Below are positions 1 to 13,000 of a DNA stretch of 64,000 nt, piece after piece. A program made the translations under genes and the position numbers. A model generated the notes under the pieces. The model did no database searches, was not told the DNA's origin, and saw only the letters and a list, made by a program, of their open reading frames with translations. The DNA comes from Melanocharis versteri (Eukaryota; Chordata; Aves; Passeriformes; Melanocharitidae), in NCBI GenBank assembly GCA_013397845.1, contig VZTG01010316.1:70731-134730 (forward strand). The letters run 5' to 3'. Every line of letters starts with the position of its first letter. The stretch's first letter is position 1.

Positions 1-3000
1 GGGTTTTTTTGGTTTGTTTGTTTTAAATTATTTTTTCTTCCCTCTCTGCCACCCCGCCAAACCCCCAAGCTGCTGGTGCTGAGAGTCCTTGCTGCACGCC
101 TTCTGCCTCTCTCCCTGAGCCTCATGTGTAAAACAGTTTGGGGGAATCAGGTTTTATCAGACCAAGGCAGAAGACAGGGGTTTTTCATTTGAAGGTATTG
201 GAATTCAGAAGTACGGGTAGATTTGCATTGTTGTCGCAATTTTGGTGCCCAGGAAAGCACAAATAGGAAAGAACCAGATAGAAGCAAACCGCCAAGCACT
301 TCTACAAGGCTCTCAAGCACAGCAGCCAGGGCTGCTCACTGTTGTGCTCCGATTGACATCTTGGGGAACAGGCATAGAGTGATGACACTGATCCCTGACA
401 CCTCTTGTTTTTAGAGGGCTCTGCCCCAGCCGTGATCAGCTGCATTTCTTTGATTGTCAGATGACAACTTCTACTTCCAGCCCCAAATTATTTCTAGCTG
501 GTCTATATTAACTTGATTTTCTTCCAGCATTGTTCTTCAGTTAAAAGAGCATTTTCCCTTATCCTGATGTGTTTCTGGGGTGGGATTATTCTCTTTAGCC
601 CTCATTTTGCTGAAGTGAACAAGCTGTGCTCTTCAGCAGTCTGTCCGAAGATGTCACGTGAATGTTCTGCTCTGCATTTGCTGTGGTTGGAGTTCATAAT
701 TTCTGTGCATGAGTGATGGAAACAGAACACAGTATGTCAGTTGAAATTTCATTAGGACAATAATGCGTAATTATGTTCCCTGGAGGAAGAAGACACCTCA
801 ATTTTTACCTCCCCAGGTCTCATTTGCCTTTCCTGATGCTGCAGTACATTGATGTCACACACTCACTGAGATACAGCCAGATCTTTATCCTTTAGATATA
901 AGAGGAAATCCAGTACTATTACTGTATGGAAACTGTGATTTTTTTGCCACCTTATCTTTACATCAGCTATCAGACTCAGGTTAAGGATGCTCAAATGAAT
1001 GCACAGATTTTCAGAAATACATCCATTCAAGCCAAAGGCATTGCTCTTGCCTATAATCAGTGTATGTGAGAAGAGAATCAGGCTCTCTGTTTATGCAGTA
1101 ATATCAGCCAACTTTGTAAGTGAACCCTCAAGAGAAGAGGTAGACATTTTAAAAATCATCCCAGTGGGTATATTTATGTTAGCATGTGAGGGATCTGCAT
1201 TTGGAACAATGAGCAAATTGCTGTGCCACTGAATCAGCAGGACTGCTATCAAGTTTGTTCCTGAGTTGGTTAGGGAAGCACTGACTAACTCCAGAAGTGA
1301 CACATTTGATGTCTCTTTTGCTGTAAAGTTGCTCAGTACAAGCAGAGCATTTTGTGATGGACATCATCAGACTAGTCCTCTGGGTCACTTACTGACTCTC
1401 TGCTCTGCCATCATTTATTGGCTTGCACTCTAATAGTCAGCGGGGCGTGATGGGACAGATAGCCCAGTGGTGTCCTGACTGTTCCTCTGCAGCGTACATC
1501 CCGTGTCCCTGGGCTGAGAGGCTGCTGCTTTCATCATTCTGCGCACGAGCATCTGTGCTCAGCCGGCTCACTCAGCTCCTCAGCCTGCCATATCCTTCAG
1601 TACTCTGTTTAATGTCACTCATTGTGCTTAATCTGTTCGTGATGAAAACCAGCCAGTGTTAGAGTCTCACTGTGTACAGAGGTGCAGATAATCCCTGTGG
1701 GTAAAATACAGACTATAACAGGAAAAGATGAAGGATGAAGTAAGACTAAAGCATTTAAAAGAACCAAATAAAAGGCTTGTAAATTCTGTGTAGAAGTGAA
1801 CTACTGAAGAGGGTTATTTTACTGTCCATAAGCCTTTTGGCTGATGGTGGAAAACAAGGAACAGGAAAAGACGGGAAGGCATCTAGTGCGAAATGCACAG
1901 CTGCAAGGACATTTTCAGCAAGTGAGAGAGAGAGCAGAGGTATCCACGAACACCCAGCACTGGGCAGAAGAAATCCAGCTGTAGCTGTTGCAAGTACTAC
2001 GGATATCCCTGACTCTTTGGTTCATCTGCTTCTCCCTATCAGTCCTGTGCATCTTTAGCTGGTTTCTCTCTATCACTGGTCCTCATCCTACATGTTGTAA
2101 AGGGGTCCCCAGGGCCTGGCAGGGTGGAAAGTGTGAAGAAGGTCCCCGCTGGACTCTCGTTTTACCTTCTCCCACAGTGCCCACTACATAGAGTCCTTTC
2201 CTTTCTCCTGAAAGATGCTAATATTCACAGAAGATGTGGTACGAGAAAGGAGTAATGTAGAGGATATTTCTTGAAGAGCTCAATTTCCCGGTGTCAGCAG
2301 ATGAAAGCTCTATAATTCCCAGTCTGAGTTCAGTTTTATACAGGGAAAGTATTCTTTGCGCAGAGAGGATGAAACAAGGAGAGAATTTAGCAAATTTTGC
2401 CAAAATCATACAAGGCAAAAACTACGTAAGGAAAATTACTCACTGTAGGCATGGAGGGTAGTATTTCCTCTGCAGTGGTGAACTGAGAAACAAAGAAATA
2501 GGGAGGCAGAAAGAGAAAGAGAACACTTTTCACAGCAGTAAAGACAATAGCTTGTTGTTTGCTACTAATGTTATAATAAAAATATCCTGGTACTGATAAA
2601 AAAATTGGTAGTTGTATAAGTCAGAATTACCACAGACATCAACTGCTTTTTCTCTGCCATCAAAATGTTCCAGCCAAAAGAAAACTGTTTTTATGACAGT
2701 AGTGCTTGCAGCACCAAGGGCCCCAGTGCCTTATGGTTTGTCTAACTCCCAGAATTAAGGTAGAACGAGATGAAGCCAAGATGAAATCATCTTCATTTTA
2801 CTGATCAAGAACACAATCTGAACGAATTTCTGAAGTGTAGCAAAAAATGAACAGCTGAGTTAGAAACGAAATCTCTCTTAGAATTCACATCAGTATCTTT
2901 CCTGCGGGAGGAGCTTTCCTCTCCAAATTATACTCATCATGCTAATCAAGCTGCTGCAAAGTCATTAAATGAAGATGGATTAATATCAATATGAAATAAA

Positions 3001-4555
3001 CATGCTTTTAGCACCTCAAGCAATTCTTCTCACAACACAGAGCCTTTTTGATAGCGCTGAAGAATAGGGAATGTAAAGCAGCATGTTGATTATTTTCTTC
3101 AGCTCAGTGTAAAAGGTCACAGTATTTCTTAAGATCAAAAGGTCGGGTTCCATTTAGCTCAGCCTAAATTGGCTTAATTTTTAATGGGAAAATACATAAC
3201 TGGTATCATAGCCAAGAAGAGCATTGTAGGTCAACTCTCTTATACTAAATAAATGTAATCAAAGTCATTAAAAGACATGAGTTATTAATCTGTATATACA
3301 AGACATGCGTTGTTACTTTTTAAATATTTTTATTAAATTACATCTAATGTGAACAGAGAGGAGCTGTAATACAGAGATATAGTCAATTACAGTTGGTATG
3401 GCATTGCCTAAAATATACCTTTACAGGACAGAGATGTTCCAGTGCTTCCCAGATATCTGTATATTCCTTAATAAATGTCTAGGTGTATCATTTAAGATAT
3501 GAAGAAATAAGAAAGATCTCAATGATGCAGACATTCCTGCTCAGAGCTGCTGAAGGCAATCTTGTATGAAGAACTAGAATGCTAACCTTTGCATCTCAGA
3601 TGAAGCTGGCTGTTACTAATAATATTTTTGCCTTTGAACAATTTACACCTCTTATAGGAGGCAAAACCATGAACAGATCTGGTGGCAATGAGGTGATATT
3701 TTCACAGAAAGAGCACTGACAGCTAATGTCCCTCTCTAGTGGTTGATGCCATGTAGCTTTGTAAGGGGGGAGGAGGCTTCATGCTACTTTATCTGAGTGA
3801 AATAGAGAGTGTGACATGCATTCAGTATAAGCATGCAGCAAATGCGATTTTTAGTGCATTTGTTTACCTGTGATTGTGTCAGACAAGGTAAAAATGAAGT
3901 AAAGAATTTTATACAGTTCTATGGAAATACGTGGAGATTTACTTTATTACATGCTTCTGTTTCTCAGAAACAGACAAATATGTGCACTCCAAGATTTCTG
4001 AGATCAGTCCTGAACTACAGTAAGTAGAATGTGCTGCAGAGTGAATAGAACAAACTGTAAAAAAAACCCCTAAACATATTTTTTATAAAAGTATTGTTTT
4101 TCTCCTTTCCACAGAGGCCATGGGAGAGGTATTTCCAATAAAATAAGAAGAAAACAGGGTGCTCGGTAGCAGAATAAATTGTGATGGAATCCAGACACAG
4201 TGATTATTATTTAAGACAATAACTACTCCACATAAGTGGAGCGATTTATCCTAATTTTTTCAATTAAGAAAACTTGTCCATGAATTACAAAGGAAGTAAT
4301 AGAATCCATCTATGAAAAGGATTGCAATGTCTAATGCATATGTGGAAGGATTAGCTGAAAATTGTAAATGAGAGATTTTGATCACTTCAGTCGTATTAAG
4401 AAAAGCAAACAAACAGAGTCTAAATAATGTATTTGGAGTGCAAGTTTCAATTATTTTCTCATTATTCACATTGAGGCAGCAGAATTTTGGAGCTTTTTCT
4501 CCAGTTCCAGTCTTGCATTTTCATTGCTAGTATTTTATTGCCCAGTTGGGGAGTG
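1..4555. other. Unique non-coding sequence
   Basis: No exon, gene or clear repeat is seen. The first 50 bases are T-rich. Open frames are all under 80 codons, lie on both strands, and show no recognisable domain. A small CpG cluster near 1440-1575 is listed separately. The rest is AT-rich and CpG-poor, as expected for a bird intron or intergenic DNA. Confidence 0.6.
1438..1575. other. Local CpG cluster
   Basis: About seven CpG dinucleotides occur in about 140 bases, against a background where CpG is rare. A pyrimidine-rich stretch ending in CTGCAG precedes the middle of the cluster, so an acceptor site is conceivable. No promoter element or open frame of note was found. It could be a small unmethylated regulatory site or simply chance. 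Confidence 0.25.
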
Positions 4556-4559
4556 CTGT

Positions 4560-5150
4560 GTTCACACTTTAGCACAATATCCAAAACAAGCTGTTTTTGC
4601 GGACTGGAGCTGTAAGGAGAGCCTGATGCATTTCATGCAGACAGGCTGAAGGCTGGCTGGGTTCCTCCTCATGGGGCAGGCAGAGGTGACTTGAAACTCC
4701 CACATTTTGGGTGCTCCAGAAACATAGCTTAAAACAGTGTTGGTGGTTGCTGTGATTTCCAGCAGCACAACGCGGAGTGTTTTTTGGCCGAGCACCGAGC
4801 TCTCTCGTTTCCACTCCCTCCAGGGCCTGAACACGAACTCTCCCATGCTGTCTTGGGGCCACGAAGGGAGCAGCAAAGGGCTGTGTGTACTCTCCCTCTT
4901 CTGCTGGAGGGATCCCCCAGAGGTGATTGGGATAGCAATGAGGGACATCATATTGTTGCACCTCTTCTGGAAATTCCCTTTTTCATGCTGGATGGGGGTC
5001 TGTCTGTCTCAGAGCCTGCCGTGGCTGTGCAAGCAGCATCGAGCCTCTTGTGCACTTACAACATACCTTGGTCTAACAGTGGGCTAAATTCCTCAGCTGC
5101 AAAAGCAACTTGGTGCTCACTTAAGGTAGAGTCCACTCTAGATTAGCTAC
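4560..5150. other. GC- and CpG-richer patch, unclassified
   Basis: This block is clearly richer in GC than its flanks and holds about ten CpGs, mostly between 4770 and 5040. Because stops are rare in such sequence, open frames of 116-130 codons occur on both strands and overlap each other. None resembles a known protein. It could be an old repeat, a regulatory element or a non-coding exon. I do not recognise the sequence. Confidence 0.35.
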
Positions 5151-6723
5151 TGTCACAGCTGTAATCCCCGTGGAATTGCAAATACTAAGCGGATGGCGTT
5201 CATGCAAAAAAAATGCAGTGAGAAAGATACATAAAACACGGTTCTCACAAGCATCATATCAAAGGTCCATAATTTTTCTTTCAAGGTAAATGATTTTCAG
5301 CTGTTTTACGTGAATTGGGCACCCAGTTATGTTCCAGAAATGTTTTCCATAGGGAAGGAAAGGTTCAATTTATTGAATTATCTGGCTAGGAAGAGGGAAA
5401 AGATGCTGACAAAAAAAGAATCCTAAGAGCATTTAAAAATGAAATAAAAAACATTATCATCATATTCCCTCATTTTACACATATTTGACCTGTTCTGCTG
5501 GCCATTGTTTGTACCTCTTTGTGCTTTGCATTTCTATTAAAAAACCTGGAAACTGAATTCTGACCTTTCCCTTCTCAGATTATTTTCCGTTTCTTCCAAG
5601 CTGCTTGCTTTATACTTGAAAGTCATTTCATTTCTTCTGCTGCATAATTGAACACTTCAAAAACTAAAAAGTGACCTCAGCCAGCTGAGCCCTTATTGCT
5701 TTTGCTGTAGCGAACTGGTGAAAATGTTTCATGAAGGTTGAAGCAGTGAATTCGACTGGGGTCTAGGTTTAATCTGAAGATTGGAAATTGAATTTAAAGA
5801 GAAGCTGGGAAGATCCCAAATGGCTTTGAAAGCAGAAGAGTTACCACGTTGAGTGAAAATATAGGCGCAGTGACAGTGCACAAGAAAGGAAAATGACAGA
5901 TGTGATAAGATATTTTGATTATTTTGCCATGACATAAATGTATTGGAGAAGATTCCCTGGAGGTTGACTCCTTTCCCAACTTGCAAAGGGGCATCTTGCA
6001 TTTTGATTGTTATGTGTCCTTGTTATTGTGATTTCTAGCTGTTCCCTTGTCAGTTTAAAAGCTTGAAAAACTAGGGTGGCAACCACTGCTAAAGTGGAGG
6101 TACAATACAAGGATATTTTCAATATAAAAATGCTCACAATAACATTTTCACACAGATAACCAGCACTGTCTGTCTTGAGAAATGCTTTCTGTGCAGCCTA
6201 AAAGTAGTGAATTCACCTCCTCCCTCTAAAGTAAAGTAACTGCTACCAGTTAGGACCTGATAATAACTAGCTTGGCAACATTTTGTTAGACAAAGCAGTT
6301 GATGCCATTTCATAGCCTTTGATCGAGTTAATGCAAAGTATGATGTATAGTATTTATACCTCTAAGACAGGACTAAAAAAATCAGGTATTTCAGACTTTT
6401 AGCTTAGGGATTTGAACTGCCTTTGGAGTATCCCTTTTCTACAGTGGTGCCCTAGGATTTAATCAGCTGATGTGTTCAGACACATATAAAGTAAAGAGAA
6501 TGGTGTGTGCTAAATCTCAGAAAAAAAAAGATGTAGAATATAAAATAATACAACTCTCACAGTGTTAAAATACTAATGTATTTTAGGCAGTAGTAAGTTG
6601 TACTTCAGGTTGCCTAAGTGCATCAGCACCTTAAGTGTAGGTAATGACTATTGCAAACAGAAATTCAGAGAAAACTGGAATCTAGGATGTGGTAGAATGG
6701 TGAAAGTCACCGTTGTGAAGTTT
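5151..6723. other. Unique non-coding sequence
   Basis: AT-rich sequence without recognisable genes or repeats. Minus-strand open frames at 5729-6137 are short, overlapping and of low complexity. Confidence 0.55.
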
Positions 6724-7090
6724 TTATGGTGATGCCTTGGAGTGGCTACCTAGAACAGAGGCTAGACAAAGTTAAGAGAATAAAGTGGGTATTTATTAAA
6801 GGCCTTCCATAGGTACACCTTGGGCAGTCAAATGCCTCCCAGAGGCTACACCCAAGATAGATGAGTTACGAGTTTTTCAGACAGATATAAGTTTGGTCTA
6901 TTTGCATATCAGGGGTTAATCCTCCTATTACAGCTTCAGGTTATGAAGCCATATTCCCTCAGTTCACTTCCTCCCCCAATTCACTTTTGTTTCCACTTTT
7001 TGAGGCCTGAAGCTGTAGGGTGTCTTTGGGTTCCAGGCCCAGAGGAATTGTTTTGTCTGACTGAAGTGTGAAGACGGTAGTTAACACTTT
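6724..7090 (-). mobile_element. Probable solo LTR of an endogenous retrovirus
   Basis: The block resembles LTR repeats found dispersed in songbird genomes; this is recognition from memory, not a search. Read on the minus strand it has the order expected of an LTR: a long U3-like part, a TATA-like CTTATAT at about 6885-6895, an AATAAA signal at about 6788-6797, then about 65 bases of U5 ending in CA near 6726. On the plus strand an ATTTGCAT octamer lies near 6902. The minus-strand start is probably TGTTAAC near 7086. No gag, pol or env sequence lies alongside, so it would be a solo LTR. Flanking bases show only an imperfect 5-base match (tttta against cttta), so both ends are approximate. Confidence 0.55.
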
Positions 7091-10000
7091 ATATGAAGTT
7101 TAGAGTTATGCAGTAATGCAGCACAGGATTTGAAAAATATAGAGGCTAAAATCTTAAGGCATCAATGGGATTAGGATAGTTTATGTCATTAAACATTCCT
7201 CAAGCTGATTATCTTCCTCTGTCTTTTCTGCTGTTGCCTGCTGTGTATTTGCCACTTCTCTGCAGTTTTTAGTGCTGATCAGTGCCTGAGGCAGACACTG
7301 CACCTGGTTCTGAGAGCATCCTGGTAACTGCCTTTCCACCTCACCCATATCTTCAGGATGAGGTGGAGTTTTATCATGGCACACTGCGACTAGACATAAA
7401 GCATTTACTGAAATGAGGACTACTCTCCAGAAATGCAGCAGTGTATTGCTGGTCAACTGATCAAATATACCACTGCAAAGCAGCAGGAAGAGGTGGGAAT
7501 ATTTCAAAGAGGTCAGGGAGATTCTAGGCAAGGCTGACCACTGTCACCAACCCGGTTGTTCAGCTCCTGGCTTCAGCCCTTGGGGAGAGAGCTGTGTATT
7601 GTCTCACAGGTGCTTTGCTTCCCTTTGGAGATGGGATGCATATTGTAGATCCCATATGTAAGAGCTGACTGTTGTTTTGAGCCTTAGCCCATTGATTTTA
7701 GGCAGTACAGAAACATATAGGATCACCTCAAAGTGGAGGGGTTCCTGGCAGGGAAACAGATTTTATCACTGACAGAATATGCAGGCCAGTTGCCTTCTAA
7801 ATATATCTGAGATGTCAATTTTTTTTCCTGTGGTACACTTCTGTTTTTGCTAGGAGAATGATGGAACCTCTGACAGCCCTCAGCAGCTGAGCTTCTGGTT
7901 CTTCTGTGAAGAGCGTATATGAACTCAGAAGAGAGTTGCAGATGGGACGTCCAACATGACTTGCATGCATGTTAGCCTAGTGAAATGATTTTTGAAGTAA
8001 ACCAACTATAAATCAGCAAACCATAACTGTGAATCGGTGAAACATAAAAAATTTAGAGCTCATGAAGAAAAATGTCAGGTAAGATGCCTCATTCATGTAA
8101 TTTCCAAGTCTTTCAAAATGTAGTTCTTGTGGAGTTCTGCTAGACACATAGAGTTCCAGTGATTTCTGCTTTATCTTGTCTGCAGTTTCCTTTAGTCTTC
8201 TGGATGTTTGATGACCTCCAGGTTCTCTGTGTCCCAGGTGGAGCTCTCTGTCTCCAGGGAGTGTGGTGTGGTATGCCATGGGCAGATGAAAATCTCCTCT
8301 GCATACTTATCATTAAAAAGATAGCTGTAGCAATAGAAAACGGAGATGGGAGAAAATTTAAGGCTCATAATGTTTTTCAATCTTGCCAATTATTTAATCT
8401 TATGGTGAAAATCTTCCACCCATTATGAGGTTTAGTCTGCTATCCATATTTGTGTTATCCTTTTCATGAGCTGTTGGAAGGTACTTTGGAGAAGTGATTC
8501 CATAGTCTAAATGTGCACTTGAGTCCAAGAAAATAATTACCAATCCCTTCTAATAAAAATGTGTTCCGTGTGGAGATAACCAAAGATTGAAATCCAAGGT
8601 TGGTGCTTTGAGCCTGGTTTGACCATTTAACTGTGATGAACCTCACTTGTTTCTGAGCCTCAGTATTTTGAGTTCAAATCATACCTTCCTTTCTCCCACA
8701 AGCTACCTATCTGCTCTGCTAGGATTCACAGGAGTGTGCACTTCCAATTTTACACCTGCGAAGATTTTCATTAAAAAGTTAGGCAACAGAATTCTGATTG
8801 AAAACTAATGATTTATGGATCCTTTGTAGTTTATTATGGTCAGTGAGTTAATAAGGAAAAAAATGAAAGCAAAAGGCCGGGCAATTCAGTGTTAATTTAT
8901 TTGACATCTATGTCTTAGGTATGATTTATGAGCATATTTCATAGTACAGTGCAATAATTGTATTGCATACCTTCAAAGAAGGAAACTAATATGAGGCATT
9001 CCAAATACTCTACCAAATGGGTGGAGAATAATGAAGAGAGACATAAGTTTTAATTCTTTAAAGGGTAAGTATATTTTAAATTAGTCATGTATAGATTAAT
9101 TAGTTTTTGTTTATGGCAATAAAATGCTAAATTAAATGTAAGTAATAAAGAGTGATATGAAGTTCAAAGAAAGGTGGTGACTTTACCTCTCAGTAATGTT
9201 TTCAGGAAAAAGTTTAATTAAATTATAAATTGGAGTTCCCTCACAAGGTTACCACTATGAATGTGTAGAATCCAGTAATGTCCACTCTGCACATGCAGCA
9301 AGGGAGTAAGGCATATATTGTTACAGGATGAGAACATTCCTGTAAACCTTTTTGTTTGAAAGAAAACTATAATCAAACTGAATCTGGTATTTTCTAATGC
9401 ATTTTGCAAAGACAGAATGATTGTCATTCTGTAAAACTCTTCATTGAACTTTTGCAGAGTTTTATGGCTATTTTCTATATGACTGTATGATATTTAGTTC
9501 CAGGAGGCTGATTAAAAACAGGTTTGGTTTTAATCATGTACTCCCTCCTTGATCTCGTGGAAAGAAACTCTTCACTTCGTTTGAATTGTGATTAATATCT
9601 ATTGTGCAGTTACCTGAGCTACAAATCAGAACATACAGAAGTTGTGGGGGAATAGTATCTGAAGTGCAGTGATCTAAGTATTAAATAATTGCTGCTTTTA
9701 TGGATCATTGCTTCTCAAACGTTGTATTAAAATAGATAGAAATTACAGTACAGAAAAGAAACTCATGGCATTAGTACTCCTGCTAATATTTACTCTCCAG
9801 GTTGCTCCTCTTTGTTCTGCTTTTCTTTTGTGTGAGGAAAAAGTTACAGGTAATCTACCGGCTATCTTGAGTGGACTCCAAATATCAGCATTTAACTCAC
9901 TCTTTAATGAAATAACCCATGAAACAAAGAGAGATTTTCAGTACTCCACCTTTCCCTGGCTGTTCAGAGCAACCTCCTTGGCTAATCTTACTTAATCTCC

Positions 10001-13000
10001 ACCTAACAATTAAGATCCGTTGTCTCAGTCTCATGAAGAATCTTTCATGGCTGAGGAGTACAAAGTGTCACCGTTTAGAAATTACTGTCAATATCTTGGC
10101 TGGTCCAAATTAATGTAGCTACAGTGATGCCATATTTTGTATTCTCGATGAAGTTCAAAACTCCTTTTTCTTGTCTATGTGTCATGTACTCATGTTAATA
10201 TTTTTCCAGTCTGCCAGTTTTTATGGCACTGATCTTTTTACTTGCTATGCATCATTTGATTTAATTCTATTGCAGACAATGATTTATAACTGCTTTATTA
10301 TAAAGAAAAAACACCAGAAAAGAAGAAGAGAGATGCAGGACGGTGAGCACTGACATTAAACTGAGCTAACATCTGATGTACTTTTCAGGAAAACCTTTTA
10401 ACATGATTGTTCCCCCAAATTAAACTGTGTATGAGGTAAATGGTGGCACCCCTATCGCTTGATTTAGTTTCAGCCAGTTGATTTAATTGTGCAGTGGGGA
10501 ACAGTATATCAGTGCAATATGGATGTTTAGGAAAGGTCACTCCAATTCTTATTTTGATGCTTTGATACACAGTTTATTTCAATAAGAATGTACCTATAAA
10601 CCCATAAATATCTATGCTTTGAAGATAAGCCTTGAAAAACTTGTTTCATCTGTTACTGTTGGCAAACTTATCTTAAAGGGACCAAAAAAATTGATTTCTT
10701 TAAAAAATCAGTACAATTTTGATAATTTGTTTTAATCTGTACACTTCCCATCCAAGAATCTCAAAGCCTTTGATTTAGTCAATGTCATTCTTGCAATGGC
10801 ATTACTCTCCATGTGGTTTAGGGATGGATGTGATTCCTACTGATGCCAGTTACCTGAATTGCTTCCTTCCTAATCAACTATTTAGGATTTTCTTCATATA
10901 GCATTAATTTCTTCAGTGTGTTCCTATATGCTTTGAACTTTTCTGGTGTTACTTTGTCAGTTTTCTCTAATGTCCTTAAAAAATGGGGGAGGTTAAACCT
11001 TCACCTAAAGAGTGACTTCAGATTACTAAACCTTTCAAGGGTGACATTTGCAAAAATTTGACATTTCTTTGTTATCTCAGGTTTGTACCTTCATGAGTAG
11101 TGAGAAGATCAGAACTTTGTGATTCCTATTTCTGTGTCCTCTTGAATGACATTTCCCATTTAACATTTACATTGCTGCATCTCAGACAGCATTATAGAAT
11201 ATACAATGATTTCCTTTGCTGACAGAACGGAGTTTATGTGGCCACATTTCTAAGTGTTGATGTGCGTAGATTTCAAGGACTTTTATTGTCTTGTGCACAA
11301 AATAAATGTGCTACAGATTCTGCTGAATTTTAATTCAGCTAAATTGCTGTTGTATATTTATTATAAACATATATAGACAAGCAAGGCAACTCTTCATATT
11401 TAAATAGGTATTTACATTTATTTTAAAGCCATCTATATCCCTCTGTTTCTTGAGTTTTACTCTGTCATGCTCCAGCTTTACTGCTTCTCTTACAGATGAC
11501 TCCTCATACTTTGTGTTGATAGGGAAAAATCTTATTTCAATTTCTTGAAGTTTCAAAAACAATTCTGTAAACAAGTTTGAGAAATGTAGGTAATGGCAGA
11601 TAATGATCAGAAAATGTTAACTGTCTGTCACTGGAATTGTTTATGAATACAAGAGAGCTATGTTTAAGAAAATGTTGGTAGCATCATGGATACGAAATTT
11701 TATTTCCATTGATTAGACAATGATGTCTTTTACTACTCAGGGACAGGAGACAGAAAATATAAACCTTTCATAACACAATTTTTAAACTTTTCCATTTTAG
11801 CAGAAGCAGCAGAAAGGATGCAAAACAGATGAAATAAAATATAAATGTATGTGATTACAGATTTCAGTTATAGCATTTAGACCTTTGCCTAACATGTCTA
11901 CGTTTGTCAAATCCAAGACAAACTCTGTAAAGTCTGATAAATAATTTGGAGCTGCAGTTTTCCAGGCTCGGTCAGGCTAAGGTTATCTTGGCAGTAAGTT
12001 ATTTCTCATCCATCACTCCCCACATCTTGGTTTATCGCAAGACAGATTTGATAAGATAGGATTACTTGCACAAAGGATAGCTTTCCTCCATTTCAGACTG
12101 CACATCACAGCCTGTTGTATGTTCTCCTTAAGCTGAAAAGCCATTTTTTGTATAGTAAATCTGTCAATATGGAAACAACCTTTGGAAAGTGACCTAGCAG
12201 CACATTATCTAGGCAGCATATTATCCTGCTAAGTCTTGCCTAACAATAAAAATCTTGGTCACAGAAATATGTTGATTATTCTTATTTTAAAGGTGACTTT
12301 CAAGTGGTAAGAATCTATGTTTATTCATTATGTGTGGGTCTTTAAACAAAATGCAGTCTTAGAAGTCTGCAACATAGGATTGCCTGTCTCATCTAAAGAT
12401 GTAGGAAAGAAAGCAGCTCTTCAGTCCTGCTGGCACGGAAAACTGCTGGAATAAATGAGCCACTGACAAAGTTACAAAAGCCACAACTTGCTCAGGCTGC
12501 TTAGTGAAACAAGCCACTATTGAGCCAACACCAGAGAACCTTCTTGTAAGTTGGAGTGCTGAAATGGCAGAGGATTCCCTCCACAAATTAGCAGGAAACT
12601 CAGAAGGAAATGGTAGCCAAACAATGTTGATCTATGCTCAGCAGCTTGCAGGCACAAAGGAATTGCAGAAACACCCAGAGACTAAAGCATTTTGAATAGT
12701 CAGTATTACGCTTTTGAGGAGTTCTGTGGCTGAGGAACACCTTTATCATCTCTAATTCATGCAGGATTTAAGTTTTATCCAACTTTTATTCAGTTTTCAT
12801 AGATTTTAGTAGTTTATGACAAATACACCAGAAATTCCAATCCAGTTCTGTGTTGTGTAGTGTCGCGGACATTGCAATTACTTCCTCCCTCTGAAATGCA
12901 GTCCGCGTGTGAAGTGGTGCTCTTGTGTGTGAACAATCTGTGTCTGCCTGTCGTATACTGCTCCCTGAAGAAGCAGTGCACGTGTCCCTGTGTTCTGCTC

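Noticed and set aside
11956..11993. Very short exon-like segment between TTTTCCAG and GTAAGT.
   Set aside because: About 28 bases, not a multiple of three, with no further support.
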